Source: Leptolyngbya sp. FACHB-60
Lineage (GTDB): Bacteria > Cyanobacteriota > Cyanobacteriia > Phormidesmidales > Phormidesmidaceae
DNA: 56,416 nucleotides
Assembly (NCBI RefSeq): GCF_014695775.1
Contig: NZ_JACJOX010000034.1
Location: 1 to 56,416, forward strand
Direction of reading: 5' to 3'
This document shows, piece after piece, positions 9,323 to 18,953 of the stretch; position 1 is the stretch's first letter, and the number at the start of each line of letters is the position of its first letter. A program made the position numbers and the translations under genes. The notes beneath the pieces were generated by a model. The model was not told the origin of the DNA. It saw only the letters and a program-made list of their open reading frames with translations, and did no database searches.

Positions 9323-10537
9323 ATGACTCGATCTGCTGATTACACAATTAAAGGCTTTCTATACCAATTTCATCAAACTATATTTGAAATTTTAGGATCA
9401 GAGGATGATCACCAAATTACAGTTGAAGGCATAATTGAAGATATTGATATTACAACGCCTACAGGTATTACAGCAATACAGTGCAAGTATCACGGCTCAA
9501 GTGGGAATTTTCAAGTAAGCACTATCTATAAGCCTTTGCTACAGATGCTTCAGCATTGTTGCGAAAATCAAAGTAGCGATATTAGATATGTTCTGTTTGC
9601 TCATTTTTCAATAATTAGTGATCCACCACCAAACATTGGCAAAGCTGAGTGCGAGAGTGCTCTGAAATCGACAAATAAAGATCTTAAAAAGTATGTTGAC
9701 AAAATTTCTTCTGCCATTAATATTGACAATTTTCTAAGCAGATTCGAAATGAGATTTGGTCCTAGTTACGATATTTTAGTACAAAAAGTTAACGATGCAC
9801 TCAGAGCAAATGGCATCCCTGAGGATTCAATTGAGACACTTGCCTATCCAAATGCAGTGAATGCTATTGCTGCAGTCAGTATCAAGCATGATCCAAATGA
9901 ACGAAAAATCACTAAGAAGCAGTTCCTAGAAAACTTAAAAGAAATTCGCCAAACAGCCATCACTCAGTGGACAATGGCTCTAAAATCAAAGGAAAAGCTG
10001 CTTGCTGCTAAACGCAAGCAGCTTAAGACCAAGTTCGATGCCAATAAGTGTCGTCGTTACTTCATAATTAATTCAAAAAGCATAGAAGACTTTGATGATG
10101 AAATTGTAAAATTTATTAGAGGATATCGCAACAAATATCACTGGAAGACAGCACATTTAGAGACACCTCTAATCTGCCTTACATGTGAATATAATGATAT
10201 CCAGGGAATACAAAAGCGCTTGCATCTACAAAAAGTAATTGCCGAAGATGGTTATATCGGTGGCTCTTTTGAAGAAGGTAGATTTTTCCGAGAGCCACTT
10301 CGAGGCAAGCCTGTAAGCGGAGTTGCCGCCCCTGAGTTTCATTTTCGAATTATTAGTTGGGAGGATAACCAAAAAAATGGCAACGTATTAAATAAACAAA
10401 AAGGTCAGTATTTGTTTGCTTTAGGTGAGATTGAAATTAGTTCTCTCGATATACAGGATGTCGAAGTAGAGCTTTTACGAGGAATGAACATGAAAGAGTT
10501 TCAGTATGTTATTGGCTTAAGTGATTCACATGAATGA
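9323..10537 (+). CDS. Cap4/DUF4297-like PD-(D/E)XK nuclease of a HerA-associated defence pair
   Basis: This 404-residue protein has an N-terminal nuclease-like core: a helix (YTIKGFLYQFHQTIFEIL), then E39-D40-I-D42, then the strand AIQCKYH with Q53 and K55. This D...QxK pattern is seen in Cap4 and DUF4297 dsDNA endonucleases. The middle part is helical, with a Lys-rich coil at about 220-250. Immediately downstream, overlapping by 8 bases, is a HerA-type ATPase; nuclease-HerA pairs are established anti-phage modules. The block 9100-12350 is far more AT-rich than its neighbours, suggesting separate acquisition. A TTG at 9308 is possible, but the ATG at 9323 gives the better start. The exact nuclease family is inferred from a short motif. 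Confidence 0.65.
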   Translation: MTRSADYTIKGFLYQFHQTIFEILGSEDDHQITVEGIIEDIDITTPTGITAIQCKYHGSSGNFQVSTIYKPLLQMLQHCCENQSSDIRYVLFAHFSIISDPPPNIGKAECESALKSTNKDLKKYVDKISSAINIDNFLSRFEMRFGPSYDILVQKVNDALRANGIPEDSIETLAYPNAVNAIAAVSIKHDPNERKITKKQFLENLKEIRQTAITQWTMALKSKEKLLAAKRKQLKTKFDANKCRRYFIINSKSIEDFDDEIVKFIRGYRNKYHWKTAHLETPLICLTCEYNDIQGIQKRLHLQKVIAEDGYIGGSFEEGRFFREPLRGKPVSGVAAPEFHFRIISWEDNQKNGNVLNKQKGQYLFALGEIEISSLDIQDVEVELLRGMNMKEFQYVIGLSDSHE

Positions 10538-12352
10538 AGTTAGTGAACATACCAATAGGATTGGGCAAGTCGTATCCTGCTCCCCTGGACTGATAACAGT
10601 TTTTATAGAGAGTCTAGAGATTTTTGAAAAACATAAGCCATTACTCCAAATCGGAAGATATTTAAAAATTCAGCAAGGAAATAACGATTTTACTATTGCT
10701 GCAATTTGCAATGTTCGGGAATAATAATCGCAAGTCAAGAACCTGAACCCTCCTGGCAGTTTCAAATAGATTGTCAGGCAGTTGGAACGCTCGTTGACGA
10801 TAAAGATTTTGAACGATCTAGTATACTTTTACCAGTCCCAACAGAGCCAGTGTTTGTTGCAGATGAGGATACTTTAGACAAAATATTTTCAGAAGATAAT
10901 AATTATCAATTTCCTCTTGGCTATTTGTCTTTAAATCAAGCTATCCCTTTTAAAGTTGATGGAGATTGTTTTTTTAGTAAACATATAGCTGTTGTTGGCT
11001 CAACTGGGTCTGGAAAATCTTGTACAGTTGCAAGAATTCTACATGATGTGGTCGGCATAGGTGAGAAACAAAACCGAAATCTTGGTAAACAAAATAATTC
11101 GCACGTTGTAATTTTTGATATTCATGATGAATATACATCAGCGTTTCAACTTGCTGATGAGCAGTCATTCAATTTAAATCGGCTAGATGTCGATACTCTA
11201 AATCTTCCATATTGGCTAATGAACTCGGAAGAACTAGAAAGTATTTTTATTGAAAGCAACGAACAAAATTCTCATAATCAAGTTAGCCAGTTCAAACAGG
11301 CTGTCATCCTCAACAAGGAAAAACACAATCCAGAAATAAAAGAGGTAACATATGACATGCCTATTTATTTCTCAATTGAAGAGGTCTATCGCTATATTGA
11401 AAATATGAATCGAGAGGTTATAGGACGCCTGCCCAACGAAAACAAGCCAAAACTTGCTGATAGCACTTTAATCAGTGATCGAAAAGATTGCTATTTTGAC
11501 GTAATACATGATTTTGCAACACCAAGCCAAGCAAAAGAGTCAAAGGCAAGTATTGGGCCATTCAATGGTGAATTTAATCGTTTTGTATCCCGTTTGGAAA
11601 CAAAGCTATCGGATAAGAGGCTTCGCTTTCTACTTCAGTCCGAAAAAACTGATGGCGAACTTTGTAAAACCTGTGACTTTGAGGATATTACAAAGCAGTT
11701 TCTAGGTTACTTAGATAAATCAAATGTCACTATTGTTGATTTGAGTGGCATTCCTTTTGAGGTATTGAGCATCACAGTAAGCCTTGTATCTCGTTTGATT
11801 TTTGACTTTTGTTTCCATTATTCCAAACTGTGTCATGACAGCGGTGGTCTGAATGATATCCCTGTCATGATTGTTTGTGAGGAGGCCCATAACTATATCC
11901 CTCAAAGAGAAGATGCAGCATACCGTTCATCTAGAAAATCACTGGAAAGAGTGGCGAAAGAGGGAAGGAAATATGGATTAAGTTTGATGGTTGTAAGTCA
12001 AAGACCATCAGAAGTATCTGAAACAATTTTTGCTCAATGCAATAACTTTATTTCTTTGCGATTAACTAATAGCGCCGACCAGAATTATGTAAAACGATTG
12101 TTTCCCGATAATTCTAACGGCATTACTGATATCCTTCCAAATCTTGCTCCTGGAGAATGTATTGTTGTAGGAGATGCTGTTTTACTTCCAGCAGTTATAC
12201 AAATGCCACTGCCAGATCCAGAACCTAACTCTCGGAGTATTTGTGTGCATCAGGAGTGGGAAAAACCTTGGAGAGACATCACATTTTCAGATGTAATCAA
12301 TCGATGGAGGAAGGAAAACTCAGATACTTCTCTTTCTGATGCCACAGAATAA
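10530..12352 (+). CDS. HerA-type hexameric ATPase (DUF87), split by a one-base frame break
   Basis: HerA is a FtsK/HerA-class DNA translocase that assembles with partner nucleases. The start ATG (10530) overlaps the nuclease stop. The first frame (to 10724) encodes a HAS-barrel (IGQVVSCSPG...LQIGRYLKIQQG...AAICNVRE). The rest continues in another frame from about 10706 to 12352, which has no good start codon of its own. It carries Walker A GSTGSGKS, the HerA motif FDIHDEY, Walker B/Glu MIVCEEAH and SQRPSEVSE near the arginine-finger region. Adding one A in GGGAATAATAATC (10717-10729) joins both parts into about 610 residues, the usual size. Either a real frameshift, a sequencing error or recoding explains this. 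An annotation tool may call only 10706-12352. Confidence 0.8.
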
Positions 12353-15300
12353 TTACATATCTGCTAAGCTCCAATCGCTCTCGCAAATCCCAACATACGG
12401 ACAAATTCCGCAACTAATTTTAGAAGGTTTAGGGATAAAATCGCCTTTGACCAGTTTTTTAGCAAGGACAGATGCCTGAGATTTAAGGTTATTGAGTGCT
12501 GCGGAGTCAAAGGTATATATGTGATTGTGACGTAGGTAGGCGAGATGAGCGTTGGGTTTGTCTATAGCTTGGCTGTAGGCCCAGAGCTGAAACTGGTGGT
12601 GCTCCGGGTGCATAGTTTGGTCAGTTTTAAAATCGAGCACAAAATCCTCACCCACCAAATCCACCACGCCGTTGAGGGTGAGGTCGCCCAATGTAAGTGA
12701 AACTGGGTGTTCCCAATGAGTCGCGCCTGCACGATAGGCGGCATAGACCGGGAGTTGGCGAAAGGCTTGGGCTAGGCTCAGCGCTTCTGCAACGGCGGTT
12801 GATGGTAGGTGGGGAGCATACGTGGCCAATGGCTCGGCCTGGTTAATGCCAAGTTCCAGAGCTTTGTGGGTGAGCTTGCCTAACTCCATACCCATGTTGG
12901 GAGTGCCGTTGCCGCTGGTGTAGCCGGGGTGGCCATCCACATGGCGAAACTTAAACCGCAGGGGGCAGATCGCGTAGTCGCTCAGTGCTGTAACGGGAAG
13001 TTCGGCAAAGCCCGCCCTGGCAGGGTAGAGCATGATCTGCTCGGGCAGGGGTGGAATGATAGGGGCCACCGGGGCGACGGGCTGGGCTAGGGCTGGCGCA
13101 AAGGGTATAGAAGCAGGAGTAATCAAACCCTCTAGCCCAGGCTGCAAAATATCGAGGCCACCACCAGCTGCTTTAGCAGCGGTGAGGATGAGGCGATCGC
13201 GTACCCGAGTCAGGGCCACATAGAGCACCCGCTTACTTTCCTCGCTGTCAGCAGCTTTCTTGCGCTGCTCCAGCAGAATGTAGAGGGCCGATTTTTGGCG
13301 TTCGCTGTCCTCATCCTCTAGCTTGAGGGCCACCCCCAGCTCGGGGTCGAAGCGCACCAGGGGCGAGTCGGGGCGCGACTGGCGAGCCAGGTCGGGCACG
13401 ATCACCACTGGCCACTCCAGCCCCTTGGAGCCGTGAATAGTCATCAGGCTGACGGCATTGCCTCCGGCCAGGGCGGGGCGAGGCACCTCGACCTCGGCAG
13501 TCTGCAACCGCTGAAGCCGACGGATGACGGCCAGCGCGTCGAAGCTATCCGATTCGAGCGATCGCACCAGTTCCCCAAAGCCCTGCCAGTCGGCCAGTCG
13601 GCGATCGGCACCAGGCAGGTTGGCGATTACAGCAGTGTAGCCGGTGAGGCGATCACCAATTTGCAGCAGCCGCGTCGGCGCTTCAGTGCGACGGGCAATC
13701 AGCAGCTCACCCAGGGTTTCTCTAGCGCGGCTCAGGTCTGGGTCGGCACTGTCTCGCAGGTGCTTCCACCAGCCCGTTTTCTTTGGCAGGGTTTGGGCAA
13801 AGGTGTAGAGGATGGTATCGCTGACCGCAAAGAAGGGGCTGCGCAGCACCACCGCCAGGGCCAAACTATCGGTGGGGTCCGCCAAAAACCGCAGCAGCGC
13901 CCCGGCATCTTTGGCTTCGCGGGTGTCGAGCAGGTTGCCGCCCCCGGCTTGCAAAACAGGGGTGTCGCGGGCGGCGATCGCATTGCCATACAGCTCCAAC
14001 GGCCCCCAGGTGCGCGACAAAATGGCGATGTCCTTAGGCTGAATATCTCGCAATTGCCCGCTGGGTTTGTCGTGGACTTGCAGCTTGGCCGACAGCATGT
14101 CCTCCACTAGATCGGCGATTTTCTGGGCTTCCACTCGGCGGCAGGCATCAGCATTGGTGTCGATGCCCTTGTCTTTCTGATATTCCTCATCCACTGTCAC
14201 GGTGAAGAGCTGGATCTCTGGGTTTGGCTCCAGGGTTTCCTGGCGGTGGGCGTCGAGGGGCTGGTGCAACTCGGCCAGCACGGGGGCAAACACCTGGTTG
14301 ATTTGGGTGATTAGAGCTTGGTGGGTACGAAAGCTAAGACTGAGTTCTACCGAATCATTACTGGGGTGAATGCGGCTCTGCCATGCCTCAAACACCCGCA
14401 CATCCGCCTGCCGAAAGCTGTAGATGGACTGTTTGGGATCGCCGACGATAGTGAGGGTGGCGTTGGCGGTGAGCGTTTCGAGTAGTTGCCCCTGGATGGG
14501 GTTGGTGTCTTGAAATTCGTCGATGAGGAATACCTGCCAACGTTGGGCGTAGTAGTGCTGCACAGCTGGGTCTGCCAGGGCTTGCAGGGCGTGAATTTCT
14601 AGGTCGTTGAAATCCAAAACTCGCTGCTGGTACTTGGCCTTTTGTAGAAAGTCTCTCACCCAGACAAAGGCCCCGCGCAGGTTGGGCAGTAGGGCATCGG
14701 TTTGGTCGTCGCAGGCGTTAGGTTCCAGGGTGATCAGTCCGGTTTTGATCGCCTCTCGGGCCAGGTCGCGCAGCGCGGCGATCGCCCCTTTCACCGCATC
14801 CAATACATCTTTGCCACCCCAGTTCTTTTGGCTACCGACGTTGATTCTCAGGCTGTCGAGAATATCTAACGCCTGGGCGGCATGGCCTTCTTCAAACAGG
14901 GCGATCGCCCCCAGTGCTGCCAACCGATGCTCCTCTAGTTTGTCGCCAGGGGCGGCGTAGGCTTGTAGGGTATGCTTGCTGCTCAGCCAGTCCGGGTGCG
15001 ATAAGAATTCCTCTAAGGCCTGACGTTGAATGCGCTCCACCCAAGGCAGCCAGTCGTTGCGGCCTTTCTCTAGAGCCTGGGCAGCGGTGAGCGGGTCGGC
15101 TAGCAGCGCCTGCAACACGTCTCGCATGAGCGAGTAGGGAAGGCCCAGGTAGAAGTAGCTGGGCAGTTGGGCCAGGGCATCGGCAAAGACATCGGCCTGC
15201 CAGATCGGGCTTTCCAGCTCATCCTGCACGGCAAAGTCGGGGGGCACGTTGGCGATGGTGGAATGCTCCCGGCAGATGCGAGCGGCCAGGGCGTGAAAGG

Positions 15301-15568
15301 TGCTGATCTGGGCGGCTTCCAACTCGGCCAGCAGGTCGGGGCGATCGCCCATAGAAGTAGCGATAGTGGAGCGGATGCGCGATCGCAGTTCCGCCGCCGC
15401 TTTCTCGGTAAAGGTTACGGCCACAATTTGCAGGGGCGAAAATCCCTGCTGCAAAAAGTACCGATAGCGCTCCGAGAGCATGTGGGTTTTACCGGTGCCC
15501 GCCCCTGCCATAACCGCCACACTCTGAGGACTGTAGGCGGCGCGTTCTTGCTGTTCAGTCAGTCCCAT
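12353..15568 (-). CDS. UvrD/RecB-type helicase-nuclease (AddA-like)
   Basis: This 1071-residue superfamily 1A helicase has a C-terminal RecB-type nuclease. Walker A is AGAGTGKT (21-28) and motif II is DEFQDT (350-355); the UvrD motifs SFRTHQ, MTIHGSKGLEWPVV and ALTRVRDRL follow. The nuclease has D979-F-K981-T. A Cys in SDYAICPL and the C-terminal CGICPYVGIC supply the four cysteines typical of a Cas4/AddB-type iron-sulfur cluster. The start MGLTEQQ (ATG at 15566-15568) is preferred over a longer frame because it overlaps the upstream partner by only 14 bases and matches the family N-terminus. It would process double-strand ends with its partner, either for repair or to degrade invading DNA. 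Finding it as CAST cargo is unusual. Confidence 0.85.
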   Translation of the reverse strand: MGLTEQQERAAYSPQSVAVMAGAGTGKTHMLSERYRYFLQQGFSPLQIVAVTFTEKAAAELRSRIRSTIATSMGDRPDLLAELEAAQISTFHALAARICREHSTIANVPPDFAVQDELESPIWQADVFADALAQLPSYFYLGLPYSLMRDVLQALLADPLTAAQALEKGRNDWLPWVERIQRQALEEFLSHPDWLSSKHTLQAYAAPGDKLEEHRLAALGAIALFEEGHAAQALDILDSLRINVGSQKNWGGKDVLDAVKGAIAALRDLAREAIKTGLITLEPNACDDQTDALLPNLRGAFVWVRDFLQKAKYQQRVLDFNDLEIHALQALADPAVQHYYAQRWQVFLIDEFQDTNPIQGQLLETLTANATLTIVGDPKQSIYSFRQADVRVFEAWQSRIHPSNDSVELSLSFRTHQALITQINQVFAPVLAELHQPLDAHRQETLEPNPEIQLFTVTVDEEYQKDKGIDTNADACRRVEAQKIADLVEDMLSAKLQVHDKPSGQLRDIQPKDIAILSRTWGPLELYGNAIAARDTPVLQAGGGNLLDTREAKDAGALLRFLADPTDSLALAVVLRSPFFAVSDTILYTFAQTLPKKTGWWKHLRDSADPDLSRARETLGELLIARRTEAPTRLLQIGDRLTGYTAVIANLPGADRRLADWQGFGELVRSLESDSFDALAVIRRLQRLQTAEVEVPRPALAGGNAVSLMTIHGSKGLEWPVVIVPDLARQSRPDSPLVRFDPELGVALKLEDEDSERQKSALYILLEQRKKAADSEESKRVLYVALTRVRDRLILTAAKAAGGGLDILQPGLEGLITPASIPFAPALAQPVAPVAPIIPPLPEQIMLYPARAGFAELPVTALSDYAICPLRFKFRHVDGHPGYTSGNGTPNMGMELGKLTHKALELGINQAEPLATYAPHLPSTAVAEALSLAQAFRQLPVYAAYRAGATHWEHPVSLTLGDLTLNGVVDLVGEDFVLDFKTDQTMHPEHHQFQLWAYSQAIDKPNAHLAYLRHNHIYTFDSAALNNLKSQASVLAKKLVKGDFIPKPSKISCGICPYVGICESDWSLADM

Positions 15569-18332
15569 GGGTAATCTCCTTACGGCTGAGGCGGTCGCCC
15601 TGGCGACACAGGGCATCAAAATCGCAGTAGGTGCAGGCCTTTCGTTCCGTGTCGGGCTGCACTGGATAGTGCCCCGTTTCTAAATGGATTTTGCAGCGCT
15701 CAATGGCGGCAGGCAGTTCGTGCTGGGGGGCCTTCGACGAGAGCGCAATTTTTTCCCTGCCGCGAATGGAATAGTAGTAGGCATCAGCAATGAGTTCATC
15801 AAACCGGGCTGGGCCAGCGGCCTCCCGGTAGAGCGGGAGCTGGAGATCGATACAGGCTTTGCCGGTTTGGTCTTTGATGCCGAGGGGGCGGCTTTTGCCG
15901 GTTTTGTAGTCGATTAGCACCAGTCCGGCCTCAGTGCGATCAATCCGGTCAATGCGGCCCCGCACCTTGAGGCCGTGCCATTCCCCCTCAAAGTCGCCCT
16001 CCAGCAAAACAGGCTCTGCCCCAGTGGGTAAAAAGTTGGGGTCTTGTAGGGCCAGGGCCAGAATTCGCAGATGTTCTTCTCGGCGCAAGGTCCAGGCAGG
16101 AAGAGTGGGGGAAATGAGTTCGCGTTCGGCGATCGCGAACGCTGCGTGCAGCATCCCTGGGTCGGCTACCTCCAACTCTGGGTGCTCGCCCCACGCGGCC
16201 AGCACTAGCTCCAGCACCCGGTGGTAGAGTTGGCCGATCTGGCTGGGGTTGAGGTCGTCGTCGGTTTCCTCCGGTGGCCCCAGCTTCAGCAGTTTGTTAG
16301 CAAACCAATTGAAGGGGCATTGGCCTAGATTCCGTAACTGCGACACGCTAAAGGGCCAGTTGCCATAGTCGAAGGGAATGCCGATGACGCCGTCGTACTC
16401 GTTGGCGGCGGCGCTGCTCTCGCGACCCTGCTCAACGGCATAAGCATGAACGGCAGCCAGGAGCACCGGATCTTCGGTTTGGGAGCTATGGCGCAGGACA
16501 GTGCGGCGATGTTCTTCGGGGCTGGCGATCGCGGGGACTGGCGGTTCACTGGGTTTCAGCCCCAATTGTGCCAGGTAGGGGCTGGGCAAGAGTTCCTTGC
16601 GCCCCTCCAACTGGGGATAGGAAAAGACCACGGCGGTGGTCACTGTTTGCAGCAAAAAGTAGACATTCAGCGCCTCCCGCCGAGCCATTTCGGCGGCGCT
16701 GGGCAGCATGACTTTTTGCTGGCGGAGCTGCTGCCGTTCAAAGAAGTCGAGCAGTGGGTCGTTGCCGATCGGAGCAGGCAGCACGCCCTCGGCCATGCCA
16801 ATGACAAATAGGTGGGTATACCTGGCCCCCACTACCGAGCGGGGGCTGTGCAGCTCGACCCCGCCGCGACCCGGCTGGGCGGGTACGGTCAAGCTATCCA
16901 GCAAGTCCCGTAACTCCTGGCGAAACTCGCCCCAGTTGAGGATTTCCGCTTCGGGTTCGGCCAGTTCCCTCAATGCATCGCGGAACCGGTTAAACGCCAC
17001 GCTCTCCCTCGCCCAGCGGGCGCAGCGGCGACGCAGATCAAACCGGCCCAAAATGCTTTGCCACAGCTCTACCCAGGTGTCGCGGCGGCGGGCTTGGTTG
17101 ATCTGGGCCAGCAGGTCGAGGTCGAGATCGAGGTGGTCTTGGGCTAGGGCTTTCCAGGCGGCAAAGTCCTGGGGATATTGGCGGCGGGCGGTGGCCCAAA
17201 AGTCGCGATCGGGGTTGCTGGCTAGGACATGGCTGAGTAGCCGTGCTGTGCCCTCGAAGGGAAATTTGGCATCGAGCACGTCTACCAGCAGATTTAGCCA
17301 GGTTCCCAAGCGAGTGCTTAGCAGCGGGGTTTGGTAGAGGGCTCGTAGGGGCACACCGTACTCCCATGCGATGTCGATCAGCTTGGGGCCGTAGGCGACT
17401 TCGTCTCTGGCGACAATGGCGATGTCGCGGGCGAGGGTGCCGTCGTTGAGCAGGGCTTTGACTTGGGCCAGAGTCCCTCGCACCTCTGCTTCCAGGGTGC
17501 TGTAGGCGTAGGAGGTGGTGGCTCCAGAGAGACCAGGTTTCTGCGTCCCATTTTGCTGTCCCTGCCCCAGCTCACCGCTAGAAACCCGGTCTCTGGCCCC
17601 GCAGAAAACTTGGCTGAGCGATTCCCCCAAGGCGAAGTTCCCAGGGTTCTGCTCAGACTTGGCGTCTACGTTCTCACCCCCGTTAGAACTCTGGGATCTG
17701 GTATCCAGTTCACCAGTGACCTGCCAGCCTTGCTCTACCAGCCAATCCACAGATGTTTGGCTATCGGCAAACAGCGGTGACTCTGCGATCGGCAAAAACA
17801 GTACGCTTTCGTCGGCAGCCAGAGCATTGATCCAGGCCAGCTCATCGGGGCGAGGCTGAAAGTAGCCGTAGATAAGCAACTGTTGGGGGGGAACCTTGCT
17901 CTCTGCAGCTTGCCAGTAGAGGTCTGCCCCATCAATGAAACCTTGCTCACTCAGGGCAGTTTGATAAGCCTTTGCAACGTCGAGAAGCTGGGCGATGCGG
18001 GGAGAGGTGGCTGTTACCGTAGAAAGATTTGGGCTGCTTTGGAGGAGCGATCGCACCCCCGGCATCCAGGCTCTGGCGGTACCCAGCCCATCTACCGGCT
18101 GCGCAAGGTCTTGCACCACTTGGCGAAATAGCCTTTGAGCTGTGCGGTCAGGGGCGATTTTCTTACCTCCAGACTCTACAGCCTTGATCGCCAACTGGCG
18201 TAGAGCCTGGTGTTGCGCATGCAGTGCCCTAGCCGCCAGCCGCGATGGGGTAACGAGTTGAGAGCCAGGCCGCTTTGACCATTCCAGGGCAGTGGCATAG
18301 CTATTGCTGTGGGTTAAGACAAATCTTGCCAT
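15555..18332 (-). CDS. AddB-like PD-(D/E)XK nuclease/helicase-related protein
   Basis: A 925-residue partner of the downstream AddA-like protein. The C-terminal nuclease has D808-Y-K810-T-G, and cysteines in NLGQCPFNW and CTYCDFDALC suggest the iron-sulfur staple of AddB. The N-terminal half is an inactive helicase fold: an intact Walker A, as in Bacillus AddB, is not visible (the segment reads FVLTHSNSYATALEW). Middle motifs such as GMAEGVLPAPIGNDP and FSYPQLEGRKELLPSPYL are characteristic of AddB-type subunits. The start MARFVLTHS (18332) is chosen over a 23-codon longer frame because it begins with the fold's first strand. The stop overlaps the AddA-like start, implying coupled translation. 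Length is shorter than Bacillus AddB (about 1160). Confidence 0.8.
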   Translation of the reverse strand: MARFVLTHSNSYATALEWSKRPGSQLVTPSRLAARALHAQHQALRQLAIKAVESGGKKIAPDRTAQRLFRQVVQDLAQPVDGLGTARAWMPGVRSLLQSSPNLSTVTATSPRIAQLLDVAKAYQTALSEQGFIDGADLYWQAAESKVPPQQLLIYGYFQPRPDELAWINALAADESVLFLPIAESPLFADSQTSVDWLVEQGWQVTGELDTRSQSSNGGENVDAKSEQNPGNFALGESLSQVFCGARDRVSSGELGQGQQNGTQKPGLSGATTSYAYSTLEAEVRGTLAQVKALLNDGTLARDIAIVARDEVAYGPKLIDIAWEYGVPLRALYQTPLLSTRLGTWLNLLVDVLDAKFPFEGTARLLSHVLASNPDRDFWATARRQYPQDFAAWKALAQDHLDLDLDLLAQINQARRRDTWVELWQSILGRFDLRRRCARWARESVAFNRFRDALRELAEPEAEILNWGEFRQELRDLLDSLTVPAQPGRGGVELHSPRSVVGARYTHLFVIGMAEGVLPAPIGNDPLLDFFERQQLRQQKVMLPSAAEMARREALNVYFLLQTVTTAVVFSYPQLEGRKELLPSPYLAQLGLKPSEPPVPAIASPEEHRRTVLRHSSQTEDPVLLAAVHAYAVEQGRESSAAANEYDGVIGIPFDYGNWPFSVSQLRNLGQCPFNWFANKLLKLGPPEETDDDLNPSQIGQLYHRVLELVLAAWGEHPELEVADPGMLHAAFAIAERELISPTLPAWTLRREEHLRILALALQDPNFLPTGAEPVLLEGDFEGEWHGLKVRGRIDRIDRTEAGLVLIDYKTGKSRPLGIKDQTGKACIDLQLPLYREAAGPARFDELIADAYYYSIRGREKIALSSKAPQHELPAAIERCKIHLETGHYPVQPDTERKACTYCDFDALCRQGDRLSRKEITHGTD

Positions 18333-18442
18333 GCCAGTCTCTCCAATGTTCCGCCGGGCAGCAGCTGTAAACTGGCCATCAAGACGCTGTGCTAGCCCCA
18401 CACCACATCACTATGAAAGCTAAGTTTCGTAAGTCTTCTTAG

Positions 18443-18820
18443 CTTGCCCAGACTGATCGGGGAAAAGTTCAGGCATTTCAACAAAATCATGATGGTAACT
18501 TCACCATCCACCGCCACCCATACACGCTTACAAGCGCATGCTGCACCTTCCTACACCTGGCCCTGAATATCGCTAAGCCGGGCGAGGTCGATCAGCTGGT
18601 CCCGATTACCCACATCAGCGTGCTGGAAGCAGAGGCGGGCTATGGCGTGGGCGAAAAAATCTGCGAATTTGAGACTGAAGCCGGTGCCACTGCGATCGGA
18701 GATGCGCTGAACCCTGAGACGATCGAGGAGGTGGTTGTTTTCGCGGTGGAGGGGTTGGCCTCGTTTTTTAGGTCAATGGATGACGCGGCAGGGCAACCGC
18801 CCTTTGCGGAGCCTAGCTAG
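18443..18820 (+). pseudogene. Unrecognised open frame without a start, probable remnant
   Basis: From the TAG at 18440-18442 to the stop near 18820 a frame of about 125 codons is open (KVQAFQQNHDGNFTIHR..., ...VDQLVPITHISVLEAEAGYG...), but no ATG start exists; a GTG at 18620 would give only 66 residues. A short ATG frame just upstream (18412, MKAKFRKSS then stop) is in another frame, suggesting a broken gene. I do not recognise a family. The remainder of 18333-18953 shows nothing else beyond presumed promoters for the divergent AddB-like and trypsin-NACHT genes. Confidence 0.3.
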
Positions 18821-18953
18821 CCAGAGCAAAAATTGGCACTCGATGGAAAGGGGGCCTTTGGGGGAGGATATAACTGAAGGGTAGCTTCGGCCCAAGCTGG
18901 ATAGGTCGGGCAGGAGCTAACAGACAAGGCCTCTGAAAGTATAGAGCGCTGAT

